64,000 nt of DNA from positions 2,852,001 through 2,916,000 of the forward strand of contig OZ241900.1 of assembly GCA_965203615.1 (NCBI GenBank), given 5' to 3'. The translations under genes were made by a program, and so were the position numbers. The notes under the pieces were generated by a model that was not told where the DNA came from, searched no databases, and was given only the letters and a program-made list of their open reading frames with translations. Positions 37,500-46,380 of the stretch are shown piece by piece. The first letter of the stretch is position 1, and each line of letters begins with the position of its first letter. Origin of the DNA: VXNE01 sp965203615. Its GTDB lineage: Bacteria > Pseudomonadota > Gammaproteobacteria > Pseudomonadales > Azotimanducaceae.

Positions 37500-38733
37500 C
37501 TCCTCGGAACAACTGCGAGTGGAAGTGCGTGCCTGGCTCGAATCGAACTGGGACCCCGAGGAGGACCTGGTTGCATGGCGCAACAAGCTCGCGGATTCCG
37601 GCTGGGGCATGCCCGTGTGGCCGAGCCAATGGTACGGGAGGGACCTGCCGCAAGCGCTCGCGCCGGTCGTCGACGAGGAATTCGCCCGCATCGATGCGGT
37701 CGGCGTGGCGAAGACGGGCATTCGGCTGCTCGCCGGCTGGACCCTGCTCGAACACGGCTCTGACGCGCAGAAAGAAAAGTACCTGCGCCGCGTACTCACC
37801 GGCGAAGATGTCTGGTGCCAGCTCTTCAGCGAACCGGGTAGCGGCTCCGACCTCGCGGGGGCGACGACGCGTGCCGACCTCGATGGCGAGAGTTGGGTCG
37901 TAAACGGCCAGAAGGTCTGGACCACCAGCGCGCACCACGCGGACTACGGTTTGCTGCTGGCGCGCACCGACTGGGACGTGCCGAAACACCAGGGGCTATC
38001 GTACTTCGTGATCGACATGCGCCAGCCTGGCGTGGAGGTGCGCCCGCTGCGGCAGATGAACGGGCATGCTTCATTCAACCAGGTGTTCTTTACCGACGCG
38101 CTCGTGCCGGCGGAAAACCTCGTGTCGAAGGTGGGCAATGGCTGGCAGGTTGCATTGACGACGCTGATGTACGAACGCCGGGGCATATCGGGATCGCGTG
38201 CGCTTCCCCGGACCGATCCGCCACCCGGGCGAATCTACACGCAGGAACGCGAAGAGACCCTGACGGCGCTGGAGCCCTACAAGTGGTATCCGCAGCGGGC
38301 CGGCCGCGTGGACCTCGTGGAGGAACGCGCGATCGTACTTGGTGACGATGTCGATCCTGCGGTACGCCAGGAAGTCGCGAAGCTCCTGATCCTCTCGCGA
38401 ACGGCGGAATGGACCGCGCGGCGCGCCCGGGCGGCGCAGGAACAGGGGCGCCCGCAGGGGCCGGAAGGTTCGCTCGGCAAGCTGGCGGGCAGCAATGTCG
38501 CCCGCCAGGCATCCCTTGTGCATACGCTCCTCGCGGGCGCGGACGCGATGCTCGCCGGCGCGGACGGGCCGCTCGACGGTCTGATCGCGGAGATCCTGGT
38601 GTCAGTGCCAGCCACGTCCATCGCTGGCGGCACCGATGAGATTCAGCGCAACATCATCGCCGAACGCGTGCTCGGCATGCCGAAGGAACCGCGCATGGAC
38701 ACGGGACCGTTCAGGGACGTGAAAAGGAACTGA
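37492..38733 (+). CDS. Acyl-CoA dehydrogenase, subunit-like protein 2
   Basis: 413 residues. FSEPGSGSDLAGATTRADLDG and GLSYFVIDMRQPGVEVRPLRQMNG are typical middle-domain blocks; the C-terminal SIAGGTDEIQRNIIAERVLGMP follows. In medium-chain ACAD the catalytic Glu lies in a YEGT segment; here the aligned position appears to be glycine (IAGGT), so the base, if present, must lie elsewhere or on the partner. The start is ATG 37492, inside the last codons of the previous gene. A ~40-residue insert around PPPGRIYTQEREETLTALEPYKWYPQ breaks the C-terminal domain. Confidence 0.9.
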   Translation: MPDSSEQLRVEVRAWLESNWDPEEDLVAWRNKLADSGWGMPVWPSQWYGRDLPQALAPVVDEEFARIDAVGVAKTGIRLLAGWTLLEHGSDAQKEKYLRRVLTGEDVWCQLFSEPGSGSDLAGATTRADLDGESWVVNGQKVWTTSAHHADYGLLLARTDWDVPKHQGLSYFVIDMRQPGVEVRPLRQMNGHASFNQVFFTDALVPAENLVSKVGNGWQVALTTLMYERRGISGSRALPRTDPPPGRIYTQEREETLTALEPYKWYPQRAGRVDLVEERAIVLGDDVDPAVRQEVAKLLILSRTAEWTARRARAAQEQGRPQGPEGSLGKLAGSNVARQASLVHTLLAGADAMLAGADGPLDGLIAEILVSVPATSIAGGTDEIQRNIIAERVLGMPKEPRMDTGPFRDVKRN

Positions 38734-38806
38734 GCGTTTCGACCCCGAAGAGCGGGTGAATCGGCCCGCGGCAATAAGCCAAGCGTAAGCGACCGACCCG
38801 GCTTGG

Positions 38807-38828
38807 TATCGCATATCGATATGCGATA
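38807..38828. promoter_or_regulatory. 22-bp perfect palindrome, higBA operator
   Basis: A perfect 22-bp palindrome whose core is TCGCATATCGATATGCGA. It ends 11 bp before the higB ATG at 38840 and overlaps a TATATT box (38826-38831). HigA-type antitoxins repress from such sites, so this is a strong operator candidate. Its AT-richness stands out from the surrounding GC-rich DNA. Confidence 0.75.
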
Positions 38829-38839
38829 TATTGCTCGGG

Positions 38840-39118
38840 ATGATTCGGAGCTTTCGCTGTAGGCACACCGAACGGCTCGCCAACGGCTATCGGGTGCGGC
38901 GATTCGTCAGCTTCGAGCGGGTTGCCCAGCGCAAACTCGCGCAACTGGACGCCGCTACGACGCTTGATTTCCTTCGGGCGCCGCCCGGGAACCGACTGGA
39001 GGTGATGCGAGGCGATCGTCGAGGGTTCTACAGCATTCGCATCAATGACCAATGGCGACTCTGCTTCCGTTTTGTTGCAGGAGATGCCTACGACGTGGAA
39101 ATCGTCGATTACCACTAA
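38840..39118 (+). CDS. higB: HigB-family toxin
   Basis: 92 residues. MIRSFRCRHTERLANG begins the RelE-like HigB fold, with FLRAPPGNRLEVMRGDRRGFYSIRINDQWRLCFRF the usual core and EIVDYH the C-terminus. Ribosome-dependent mRNA endonuclease. The toxin precedes the antitoxin, the arrangement typical of hig loci. ATG 38840 is chosen over a TTG three codons upstream. Confidence 0.92.
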   Translation: MIRSFRCRHTERLANGYRVRRFVSFERVAQRKLAQLDAATTLDFLRAPPGNRLEVMRGDRRGFYSIRINDQWRLCFRFVAGDAYDVEIVDYH

Positions 39119-39140
39119 CATCGGTCCAGGAGGCAATGAC

Positions 39141-39434
39141 ATGACGAGACTGGAGCCGGTTCACCCGGGCGAGATTCTCAAGCACGACTTCATGGAGCCA
39201 TTCGCGTTGTCCGCCACAGCGCTTGCGAACGCGATCGGTGTTACGCCGGCGCGGATCAACGAAATTGTGCGCGGGCGCCGAGGCATCACTGCGGAGACCG
39301 CCCTGCGCTTGGCGCGGTACTTCAAGACCGACGCCCGGAGCTGGATGAACCTTCAGGACCGGTACGAGCTGGAGATTGTGGCCAGGAACAAGGCCGATGC
39401 TCTACGCGCCATCCGCCCACGAGACGTGGCGTAA
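39141..39434 (+). CDS. higA: HigA-family antitoxin (XRE HTH)
   Basis: 97 residues. RLEPVHPGEILKHDFMEPFALSATALANAIGVTPARINEIVRGRRGITAETALRLARYF is the HigA/VapI HTH domain. It binds HigB and the upstream palindrome. A strong Shine-Dalgarno AGGAGG (39128-39133) precedes ATG 39141 and would give antitoxin excess. 22 bp after higB. Confidence 0.93.
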   Translation: MTRLEPVHPGEILKHDFMEPFALSATALANAIGVTPARINEIVRGRRGITAETALRLARYFKTDARSWMNLQDRYELEIVARNKADALRAIRPRDVA

Positions 39435-39478
39435 GCCTGGTGTCTGGCGGGCTGGGTTACGTGCCGTGATTGAATGCA

Positions 39479-42400
39479 TCACGGTCTGAACTGCAGCGTT
39501 CTCGGTACGAGCCGTGCCGGCTGTGACACCACCTTGTAGGCGGTTTCGACCCAGTCGCAGATCAGCCTGCGCGTATCTCTCGGATCGATCATCTCTTCGA
39601 GCTGGAACCTCGACAGCGGGCCGACGGGGCCGCGCGCGCTTTCGATGCGCGCCATGAGTTCCGCCCGCAGCGCTTCCGGGTCGTCGGACTCGGCCAGTTG
39701 CCGCTTGTAGGCGGCCTCGATGCCTCCCTCCGGCGGGATGCCGCCGGCATCCGCCGCCGGCCAGCCGACCCGGACCGATGGCTGTGACCTCGGCGTCGCG
39801 TAGTTGTTGCCGGCAACGCCGAAGCTGCGCCGCATGAGCACGGTGAAAATCGGCACGCCGACCTGCGCGAAAGCGACCATCCACTCGCCGCCCCGGCGGA
39901 TCGTGCCCGCCAGTTCATGCTCGAGTCCCACGGCGAAGCCGGGATTGTCGACCAGGTTCAGAACCGGCAGGTGGAACAGGTCGCACAGGTCCAGGTGGCG
40001 TGTCAGCTTCGCGCAACCGTCGGCGGTCAGGGCGCCGCCGTTCGCGTGCTGGCTGTCCGAGGCGATGACGCCGAGCGGGTAGCCGTTGAACCGGACGAAC
40101 CCCGTCACCTGGTCCGTGGCCCACAGCGGACCGATCTCGAAGAACGAGTCCGCGTCCGCCATCAGGCGAATGGCCTTGCGAATGTCGAAGGTCGTGGTGC
40201 GCGTTCTTGGAATGAGCGCGAACAACTCCTCTTCCCGGCGGTCGGTCGGGTCCTTCGGGTTCGGCGGCAGCACGGGTGGTGTTTCGTAAACGCTCGACGG
40301 CAGGTAGGAGAGGAACCGGCGCGCCATGGCGGCCGCCTCTTCCTCGGTCTCGGCGAGGTTGTCCACGGAGCCGTTGCGGCAGTGGATGTGCCAGCCGCCG
40401 AGTTCCTCCTTGGATATGTCGTATCCCATTGCGTGGATCACGACAGGCGGCCCGGCGACGAATAGCTGGGCGATGTCCCGGACCATGACCGAAAAGTGGC
40501 CCAGCACGGCCTTGGCGGCACCGATGCCGACCACGCTGCCGAGAAGCATGTTGACCACCGGGACAGTGCTCAACTGCTCGGTGTACATGGTGCTTCCCAG
40601 GTGTCCCGGCAGTTGCGAGCCTCCACCGCCGGCCACCCGTGGCCTCCCGGCCGTGATGGCTCCGGTGCTCTCCTTGGCGGCGCTCTCGCCCTCCTGTTTC
40701 TGGGCGGGCACCATGGCGGCCACGCTGCCGCCTCCGGATGAACCGTCGAGCAGGCGCACGGAAGGCACGCGCATCTCGAGCGCCAGGCTGTCGAGGTGGC
40801 GGCTCTTGGCACCGATGGCGCCGTCGGCGTGGCCTCCCCGGGAGGTGAAGTCATCCGCGCAGACGACCGCCGAACGGCCTTCGATCCTGCCCCAGCCGCC
40901 GACATGGTTGGCTGGCGTGAAGTCGACGACCTGCCCCGTGTCGTCGTACGACGCGAAGCCGGCGACGCTGCCGATTTCCCGGAAGGTGCCGTCATCGAGC
41001 AGCAGATCGATGCGTTCGCGGCAGGTCAGTTTTCCGCGGCTGCGTTGCCTCACGACGCCCGGATCTTTCGAGCCGGGAGCGAGCCGTTTGAGTGCCAGGC
41101 CCTGCATGGCGCCGATGTCGTCGAGCAACGGCGCCCAGGTACCGTCCGCGGTATCGGGCGCATCGGGACTGGTTGCGTCAGCGTCGGGTGTCACGACAGC
41201 GACGACCTGGCCGGCGGCCACGCTTTCCCCCGCAGACAAGGGTCCGACGGCTTCGATCACGCCAGCGCATGGCGCCGAAACGACGGTTTCCATCTTCATC
41301 GCACTGATGACGAGCAGCGTGTCACCGGGTGCGACGCGACTTCCCGCGGCGGCGCGGCATTCGACCACCGTGCCGGCTATGGGACATTCGACTGCGCGCT
41401 GTCCGGAGGCGACAGCAAGTCCCGGCCTGTCTGTCGCAGCATTCGTTGCGATACCCCGATGCAACGTCGCCTGTCGGTCCAGGAGGGCAATGGCGTTGCT
41501 CTCGGTGGCGTCCGGCGTTGCGATTCGCGTCTCACCGGAAAGCAGGCATGTTCTGGCATCGCCGCTCCGAACTTCGGGGCGAGACAGGATGCCGCGCAGT
41601 TCCGCCAGGTTCGTCGGCAGCCCCGCGATGTGGAACTCCTCCAATGCCCGCAGCGTGCGGTCCACCGCCGACTCGAAGGACCCCGAGGAGTTCGACGTAC
41701 CGACGACTTTCGCCAGCAGTGGATCGAATTGCGGCGGCGGCGCGTAGCCCGCATAGCCGCAGGCGTCCACGCGAACGCCGGGTCCGGTAGGTTCCTTGTA
41801 CGCAGAGATGGCGCCGGCGCCCCGGATGACGACGCGAGCCTGAACCGCGAAGCCCCGCGTTGCCCCGACCGCCTGCTGATCGCCGATCCCAAGCGAGTGA
41901 AGCGACTCGCCGGCGGCGATCCGGAACTGCGCTTCGACGATGTCGATTCCGGTTACCAGTTCGGTAACCGTGTGCTCGACCTGGATGCGCGGATTGCATT
42001 CGATGAAGTAGTACTCCCCGGTTTCCGGTACGACCAGGAACTCAACGGTCCCGGCGTTTACGTACCCGGCGGCCTCGGCCAATCGGACAGCGTCAGCGAG
42101 CAGCTTTTCTCGAAGGGACTTGTCGAGCGCTGGTGCTGGAGCGATCTCGATGACCTTCTGGTTCCTCCGCTGTATTGAGCAGTCGCGCTCGTATAGGTGC
42201 ACGACGTTTCCGTCTGTATCGGCGACCACCTGCACCTCGATATGCCTCGGGCGACCCAGCAGGCGTTCGACGAAGATGCGGCCGTCGCCGAATGCCGATT
42301 CGGCTTCGCGGCGGCAGCTCTCGAAAGACGCCTCGATGTCCGCAGGAGACTCGACCGAACGCATGCCGCGCCCCCCGCCCCCCGCGCATGCCTTCAGCAT

Positions 42401-42871
42401 CACCGGGTAACCGAGGCCCTGCGCCAGTTCGGCGGCCGCGTCCGGGGTGGCCAGCGGAGCGTCGCTCCCGGCGACCACCGGAATTCCCTCGGTGTGGGCC
42501 AGTTCGCGGGCACGCACCTTGTCGCCGAAGAGTGCCAGTACTTCCGCGGACGGACCGACGAACTCGATGCCGGCATCCGCGCACATCCTTGCCAACCGGG
42601 AATTCTCGGACAGGAATCCGTAGCCCGGGTGAACGCAGTCGCATCCACTCTCGACGGCCGCGTCGACGATGCCTTCGACATCGAGGTAGGCGCTTAGCGG
42701 GTCCCCGTCATCGTGGCCGATGCGACGCGCTTCGGTGGTGAACCGCGTGTGCAGCGAAAGCGAATCGGCGGGCGCGTAGACACCGACGGACTCCATGCCC
42801 AGGGCGGTCGCCGCCTTGGCGACGCGAATGGCTATCTCGCCCCGGTTGGCTATCAGAACGCGCTTGTGCAA
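39479..42871 (-). CDS. Single-chain biotin-dependent acyl-CoA carboxylase
   Basis: 1130 residues. Order: biotin carboxylase (about 1-450, HKRVLIANRGEIAIRV start, GGGGRGMRSV glycine loop, FIECNPRIQVEHTVTE), a linker that may hold the BT domain, biotin carboxyl carrier (SAMKMETVV, about residue 560), then both carboxyltransferase halves (about 640-1130, DDFTSRGGHADGA ... VDNPGFAVGLEHE). This BC-BT-BCCP-CT single-chain order is that of the long-chain acyl-CoA carboxylase described in Mycobacterium avium and Rhodopseudomonas, not of two-gene Acc/Pcc enzymes. The TTG at 42871 is preferred because GGAGGA lies 7 bp before it and family homology begins at once; an upstream ATG at 42943 lacks both. 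Confidence 0.87.
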   Translation of the reverse strand: MHKRVLIANRGEIAIRVAKAATALGMESVGVYAPADSLSLHTRFTTEARRIGHDDGDPLSAYLDVEGIVDAAVESGCDCVHPGYGFLSENSRLARMCADAGIEFVGPSAEVLALFGDKVRARELAHTEGIPVVAGSDAPLATPDAAAELAQGLGYPVMLKACAGGGGRGMRSVESPADIEASFESCRREAESAFGDGRIFVERLLGRPRHIEVQVVADTDGNVVHLYERDCSIQRRNQKVIEIAPAPALDKSLREKLLADAVRLAEAAGYVNAGTVEFLVVPETGEYYFIECNPRIQVEHTVTELVTGIDIVEAQFRIAAGESLHSLGIGDQQAVGATRGFAVQARVVIRGAGAISAYKEPTGPGVRVDACGYAGYAPPPQFDPLLAKVVGTSNSSGSFESAVDRTLRALEEFHIAGLPTNLAELRGILSRPEVRSGDARTCLLSGETRIATPDATESNAIALLDRQATLHRGIATNAATDRPGLAVASGQRAVECPIAGTVVECRAAAGSRVAPGDTLLVISAMKMETVVSAPCAGVIEAVGPLSAGESVAAGQVVAVVTPDADATSPDAPDTADGTWAPLLDDIGAMQGLALKRLAPGSKDPGVVRQRSRGKLTCRERIDLLLDDGTFREIGSVAGFASYDDTGQVVDFTPANHVGGWGRIEGRSAVVCADDFTSRGGHADGAIGAKSRHLDSLALEMRVPSVRLLDGSSGGGSVAAMVPAQKQEGESAAKESTGAITAGRPRVAGGGGSQLPGHLGSTMYTEQLSTVPVVNMLLGSVVGIGAAKAVLGHFSVMVRDIAQLFVAGPPVVIHAMGYDISKEELGGWHIHCRNGSVDNLAETEEEAAAMARRFLSYLPSSVYETPPVLPPNPKDPTDRREEELFALIPRTRTTTFDIRKAIRLMADADSFFEIGPLWATDQVTGFVRFNGYPLGVIASDSQHANGGALTADGCAKLTRHLDLCDLFHLPVLNLVDNPGFAVGLEHELAGTIRRGGEWMVAFAQVGVPIFTVLMRRSFGVAGNNYATPRSQPSVRVGWPAADAGGIPPEGGIEAAYKRQLAESDDPEALRAELMARIESARGPVGPLSRFQLEEMIDPRDTRRLICDWVETAYKVVSQPARLVPRTLQFRP

Positions 42872-43004
42872 GGTGTGTCCTCCTCGATGTGTGAGATCGC
42901 CTGCTTCGGGACGGGGCACGACACTAGCACAAGCCAAGTACAATCATTGGCCCACACGGTGCATCGTGCCGAGCGCATACCTTTACCTCTTTCGAGAATC
43001 GCGC

Positions 43005-43874
43005 ATGAGCAATCTTTCGGACTCCCTGGCCAACAACGGCTTCACCCTCACGGCGGAACTGAACCCGCCCAAGGGCACCGACCTTGGAGACCTGTTCGAT
43101 GCCGGAGAATCCCTGAGGCACGTGGTCACGGCCTTCAACCTCACCGATTCGGCCGCATCGAGGATGGCGATGGCGCCCATCGCGGTCGCGCACCTGCTGG
43201 CCGACCGGGGCATCGAGTCGACTCTGCAGATCGCCGGCCGGGACCGGAACCGGCTGGCCATCCAGGCGGACATGCTGGCCGCCCATGCGTTGGGTGTCGC
43301 CAATATCGTCTGCATGACCGGGGATCCGCCGTCCGCCGGGGATCATCCCGAAGCGAAGCCGGTTTTCGATCTCGGCGCGGAGGACATTCTCAAGGCGGCC
43401 AGCAGCCTGGGGGCGGGGCGCGACCTCTCGGGGAACGCCTTGAAGGGTGGCCCCGATTTCTATCGTGGCGCGGTGGTCAACGTGGCCGTGCCGGACCTTG
43501 GCAGGGAAATCGCGCGCATGGAGGCGAAGATCGAGGCGGGCGCGCAGTTCTTCCAGACCAATGCCGTCTACGATCCGTCCGGTTTCGAGGCATTCATGAA
43601 ACGCGTCGAGGATTTCAACGTTCCCATCCTGGCGGGAATCATCGTACTGAAGTCAGCCCGGCAGGCGCGCTACATGACCGAGAGAATCCCCGGCGTCGTC
43701 GTTCCCGACCGTCTGACCGAGGAACTCGAACGCGCCGGCAACCCGGCCGAGACCAGCATCGGCATCACCGGGGCGATCGTCAGGGATGTCGCGCCGATGT
43801 GCCGCGGAGTGCACATCATGGCCATCGGCTGGGAGCGCCGAATCCCGGAAGTCATGGACGCCGCAGGGATGTGA
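43005..43874 (+). CDS. Methylenetetrahydrofolate reductase-like protein
   Basis: 289 residues, matching the MetF size. The barrel pattern is present: FTLTAELNPPKGTDLGDL, TAFNLTDSAASRMAM, TLQIAGRDRNRLAIQADMLAAHALGVANIVCMTGDPP, GAQFFQTNAVYD. It would reduce methylene-THF to methyl-THF using FAD. In the canonical enzyme the signature is slightly different, so an alternative role in C1 metabolism is possible. 133 bp of divergent promoter separate it from the carboxylase gene. Confidence 0.82.
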   Translation: MSNLSDSLANNGFTLTAELNPPKGTDLGDLFDAGESLRHVVTAFNLTDSAASRMAMAPIAVAHLLADRGIESTLQIAGRDRNRLAIQADMLAAHALGVANIVCMTGDPPSAGDHPEAKPVFDLGAEDILKAASSLGAGRDLSGNALKGGPDFYRGAVVNVAVPDLGREIARMEAKIEAGAQFFQTNAVYDPSGFEAFMKRVEDFNVPILAGIIVLKSARQARYMTERIPGVVVPDRLTEELERAGNPAETSIGITGAIVRDVAPMCRGVHIMAIGWERRIPEVMDAAGM

Positions 43875-43887
43875 GCTTCCCTGCTAC

Positions 43888-44544
43888 CTATTCGACTTCG
43901 GCCTCTGCTGCAGTTTCGGCCCTGCGCCGTTCTCTCACCTGGTCGACGAGGAAGTCGACCACCTGCAGCACTCTCGTCCCCTCGACATCCGGCGAGATCT
44001 CGATACTGTAGGTGCCGTCCACGATCATCGTGGGCACGGCGGTAATCCGGTACATCCGCGCCTGCGCTTTCGCCTGCTGAACGCGGCTGTACACGCTGAA
44101 CGAGTCAAGGACGCTCAGGAACCGCTTCACATCGACGCCGCCCACGTCCCGAAAGAACCGGGCGAGGAGCGGGGTTTGGCGCAGGTCGACGCCGTGCAGG
44201 TGGAGGGACTCGAACAGCGGATAGTGCACCTTGTCCATCACGCGCAGGACTTCGGCACTGAAATAGACCTTTGCGAAGTGTTCCCAGGTGGGGCTGAACA
44301 CTGCGGGTACGCGCCTGAAGTCCACGTCTTCGGGCTGCTTCGCCAGCCACGCCTGGAGCAGGGGTTCGAAATTGAAGCAATGGACGCACGCGTAGGAAAA
44401 GACTTCGACGACCTCGATGTCGTCGGGGTTTTCGGTTTCCACCGGAATCGGCAGCAGGTCGTAGTGCACCCCCGCCTCGAACGTCTCGGCCGCCGCCGGC
44501 AGGCCGATTGAGACGGCGATGACCAGGCAAGCCGGGAATCTCAC
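43888..44544 (-). CDS. dsbA: DsbA-like thiol:disulfide interchange protein
   Basis: 218 residues from GTG 44544, with GGAG about 8 bp upstream. A signal peptide (RFPACLVIAVSIGLPAAA) precedes the thioredoxin fold; the active site is CVHC in VFSYACVHCFNFEP and the cis-proline loop is TAVPTMIVDG. Oxidises periplasmic proteins. It lies directly downstream of cytochrome c4, as in Pseudomonas. Confidence 0.9.
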   Translation of the reverse strand: MRFPACLVIAVSIGLPAAAETFEAGVHYDLLPIPVETENPDDIEVVEVFSYACVHCFNFEPLLQAWLAKQPEDVDFRRVPAVFSPTWEHFAKVYFSAEVLRVMDKVHYPLFESLHLHGVDLRQTPLLARFFRDVGGVDVKRFLSVLDSFSVYSRVQQAKAQARMYRITAVPTMIVDGTYSIEISPDVEGTRVLQVVDFLVDQVRERRRAETAAEAEVE

Positions 44545-44575
44545 GAGACGTCTCCGGCGCGAGCAGTGACCCGCG

Positions 44576-45184
44576 TCAATATAAGCCCTGAACATAGTTC
44601 GCAACGGCCCTGATCTCCGTATCCGTCAACCTGGACGCCACACCGCGCATCATGCCGCCGTATTCGGCGTCGGTCGTGCGCACGCCTTCCCGGTATGCGA
44701 CGAGCTGCGCGACGACGTAGTCGAAACGCTGTCCCGACAGGACCGGGAATCCCGCGGGAGCGTTGCCGGCACCCGTGGGCGAGTGGCAGGCCGAGCAGGC
44801 GGCGACGCCCTTGGCCATGATACCCCCGCGGTAGATGCGCATTCCGGCGTCCAGGCTCTCGGCCTTGGATCGACCGACCTTGACGGGCATGTTCGCGTAG
44901 TGCTCGGCAAGGCTCAGTAGTTCTTCTTCCGACTTGCCGTCGAGTTGACCGGCCATCAGCGGCACGGGACGCTCGCCCGACTGGATCATCTGCATCTGGG
45001 TGAGGAGATAACGGGCGTTCTGCCCGGCCAGGTTCGGGTAGTCCGGGGCGATTCCGGACGCGCCGTCCTGTCCGTGGCACGACGCACACACCGTGATCGT
45101 GATGTCGAGCGCCGATGGTTCTTCGGCATTCGCAGTTGTGGCCAGCAGGGCGACGGCTAACATCGCCCACTTGAGGAAACGCAT
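44576..45184 (-). CDS. Cytochrome c4
   Basis: 202 residues. Signal peptide (about 1-20, ends TTANAEE), then two class I heme c domains with CASCH near residue 33 and CSACH near residue 130, each followed by a distal Met (e.g. VPLMAGQ, GGMMRG). A periplasmic electron carrier, typically feeding a terminal oxidase. Precedes dsbA by 31 bp on the same strand and diverges from engB. Confidence 0.94.
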   Translation of the reverse strand: MRFLKWAMLAVALLATTANAEEPSALDITITVCASCHGQDGASGIAPDYPNLAGQNARYLLTQMQMIQSGERPVPLMAGQLDGKSEEELLSLAEHYANMPVKVGRSKAESLDAGMRIYRGGIMAKGVAACSACHSPTGAGNAPAGFPVLSGQRFDYVVAQLVAYREGVRTTDAEYGGMMRGVASRLTDTEIRAVANYVQGLY

Positions 45185-45264
45185 GTCGGTTGTTCCACGC
45201 CGGTCTCCGCATTGACGGGACCGTACACATCTAGACTGTTCGGGGCGCGGCGGATTATAAACCT

Positions 45265-45861
45265 ATGGTGACTTTTTCCGCACAGTTCCTCGCCGGCGCA
45301 TCGCGGTTCTCCGAATGCCCCCCCGGTGGTACGCCCGAAGTGGCATTCGTCGGCCGTTCCAACGCCGGCAAATCGAGCATGCTCAATCGCCTGACCGGAT
45401 CGAAGCGCCTCGCGCGCGTCAGCAAGACACCGGGCAGAACCCGCATGCTCAACTTCTTCGACATCGAGGGTGGAGGTCGGTTCGTGGATTTGCCGGGATA
45501 CGGCTATGCGAACGCCAGCAAGTCGGCCCGGCGTCTTTGGAGCCAGGCCATCGACGACTACCTGACGCAACGCGCGGACCTGGCCGCCATCGTGCTCGTC
45601 ATGGACGCCCGCCATCCATTGCAGCCGTTCGACCGCCAGATGCTGGACTGGGCGCAGTCGACGGGCACGCCGATGCTCGCCGTGATGAACAAGTGCGACA
45701 AGCTGAAGCAGGGCGCCCGCAACATCGCGCAGCGCAGGGTAGCCGCGCAAGTCGCGTCGATATCGAACGTCGAGGTACTGACATTCTCCGCCAGAACCGG
45801 CCTGGGCGTGGGGGCTCTCGCACGTCGCGTAGGGGAATTTCTGGGTCGCGCCGAAGACTGA
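45265..45861 (+). CDS. engB: Ribosome biogenesis GTPase EngB (YihA/YsxC)
   Basis: 198 residues. G1 loop GRSNAGKSSMLNRL, switch TPGRTRMLNFFDI, G3 VDLPGYGYA and G4 MNKCDK are all present. Acts in 50S subunit assembly. In Pseudomonas polA is its direct neighbour; here polA is found 17.4 kb further on, after an accessory island. ATG 45265 (MVTFSAQFLAGASRF) is the family start. Confidence 0.96.
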   Translation: MVTFSAQFLAGASRFSECPPGGTPEVAFVGRSNAGKSSMLNRLTGSKRLARVSKTPGRTRMLNFFDIEGGGRFVDLPGYGYANASKSARRLWSQAIDDYLTQRADLAAIVLVMDARHPLQPFDRQMLDWAQSTGTPMLAVMNKCDKLKQGARNIAQRRVAAQVASISNVEVLTFSARTGLGVGALARRVGEFLGRAED

Positions 45862-46099
45862 CGGCGCCGCTTTGCGAGGAGCGAATCCACGACGCCTTCG
45901 AATCACAGCCCGGCTCCAAGTGGGCTGTCGATGTTCACCTTGACCGGCTTGCCGTTGCGGTTGGATCACGATCAAAACCAGGGGTCGCGGAGGTGCATCA
46001 GGCTAGGGGGCTGCGCCGTAGAACGGCACGTGAGTGCCGATCAAGGCGCAGGACCGTAGGTGGGCTCTGGGCGGGGGTGAAACACGGCGGCCAAAGGGC
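45862..46099. other. Region between engB and the island boundary
   Basis: GC-rich and gene-free. Open frames that cross it are compositional. It probably holds the ancestral engB-polA intergenic region up to the 18-bp direct repeat; no terminator was recognised. Confidence 0.3.
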
Positions 46100-46117
46100 C
46101 GACGGATTTCATGGCGC
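46100..46117 (+). repeat. 18-bp direct repeat, left boundary of the engB-polA island
   Basis: CGACGGATTTCATGGCGC here is identical at all 18 positions to 63285-63302 and is followed by different sequence on each side. The two copies bracket about 17.2 kb. This is what an attachment-site core or target duplication looks like; no integrase gene was found between them. Confidence 0.7.
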
Positions 46118-46218
46118 TAGGAAACGAAAGGAGCGGAGCATACCGAGTTGTCCCTTACTGCGCGGGTCCTTCGCTCCGCTGCGGCCCTTCGGGTGACACG
46201 CCGAACCCCGCCGCAACC

Positions 46219-46234
46219 TTGCTAGGCCGAACTG
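46219..46234 (+). repeat. 16-bp direct repeat outside the left inverted repeat
   Basis: TTGCTAGGCCGAACTG abuts the 92-bp inverted repeat and recurs in the same orientation at 57382-57397, directly outside the other inverted repeat. Interpreted as target-site duplication. One further base matches, and upstream a CGCAAC is shared with one intervening mismatch, so the true length is uncertain. Confidence 0.75.
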
Positions 46235-46326
46235 TGTTGCGAACAAATAAAGTGTCCGCCTTTAGAACAGACGAAGTGTCCGGTTGACTGTTGTTCCGGT
46301 TTGGTTGCCGGAGCGGAGTTGAGTGG
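46235..46326 (+). repeat. 92-bp inverted repeat, left end of composite element
   Basis: The segment begins TGTTGCGAACAAATAAAGTG and is repeated in reverse complement at 57290-57381 with about 1 mismatch in 92. It contains two AAGTGTCC-type motifs (in GAACAAATAAAGTGTCCG and GACGAAGTGTCCGG), likely transposase-binding sites. It is one end of an ISNCY/IS1202-like element; the rest of that IS is missing here. Confidence 0.85.
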
Positions 46327-46380
46327 TACTAAAGCGGGTCAACTCCAATTACAGTAAAGTGGCCCCCTTGGGGAGAGGTG

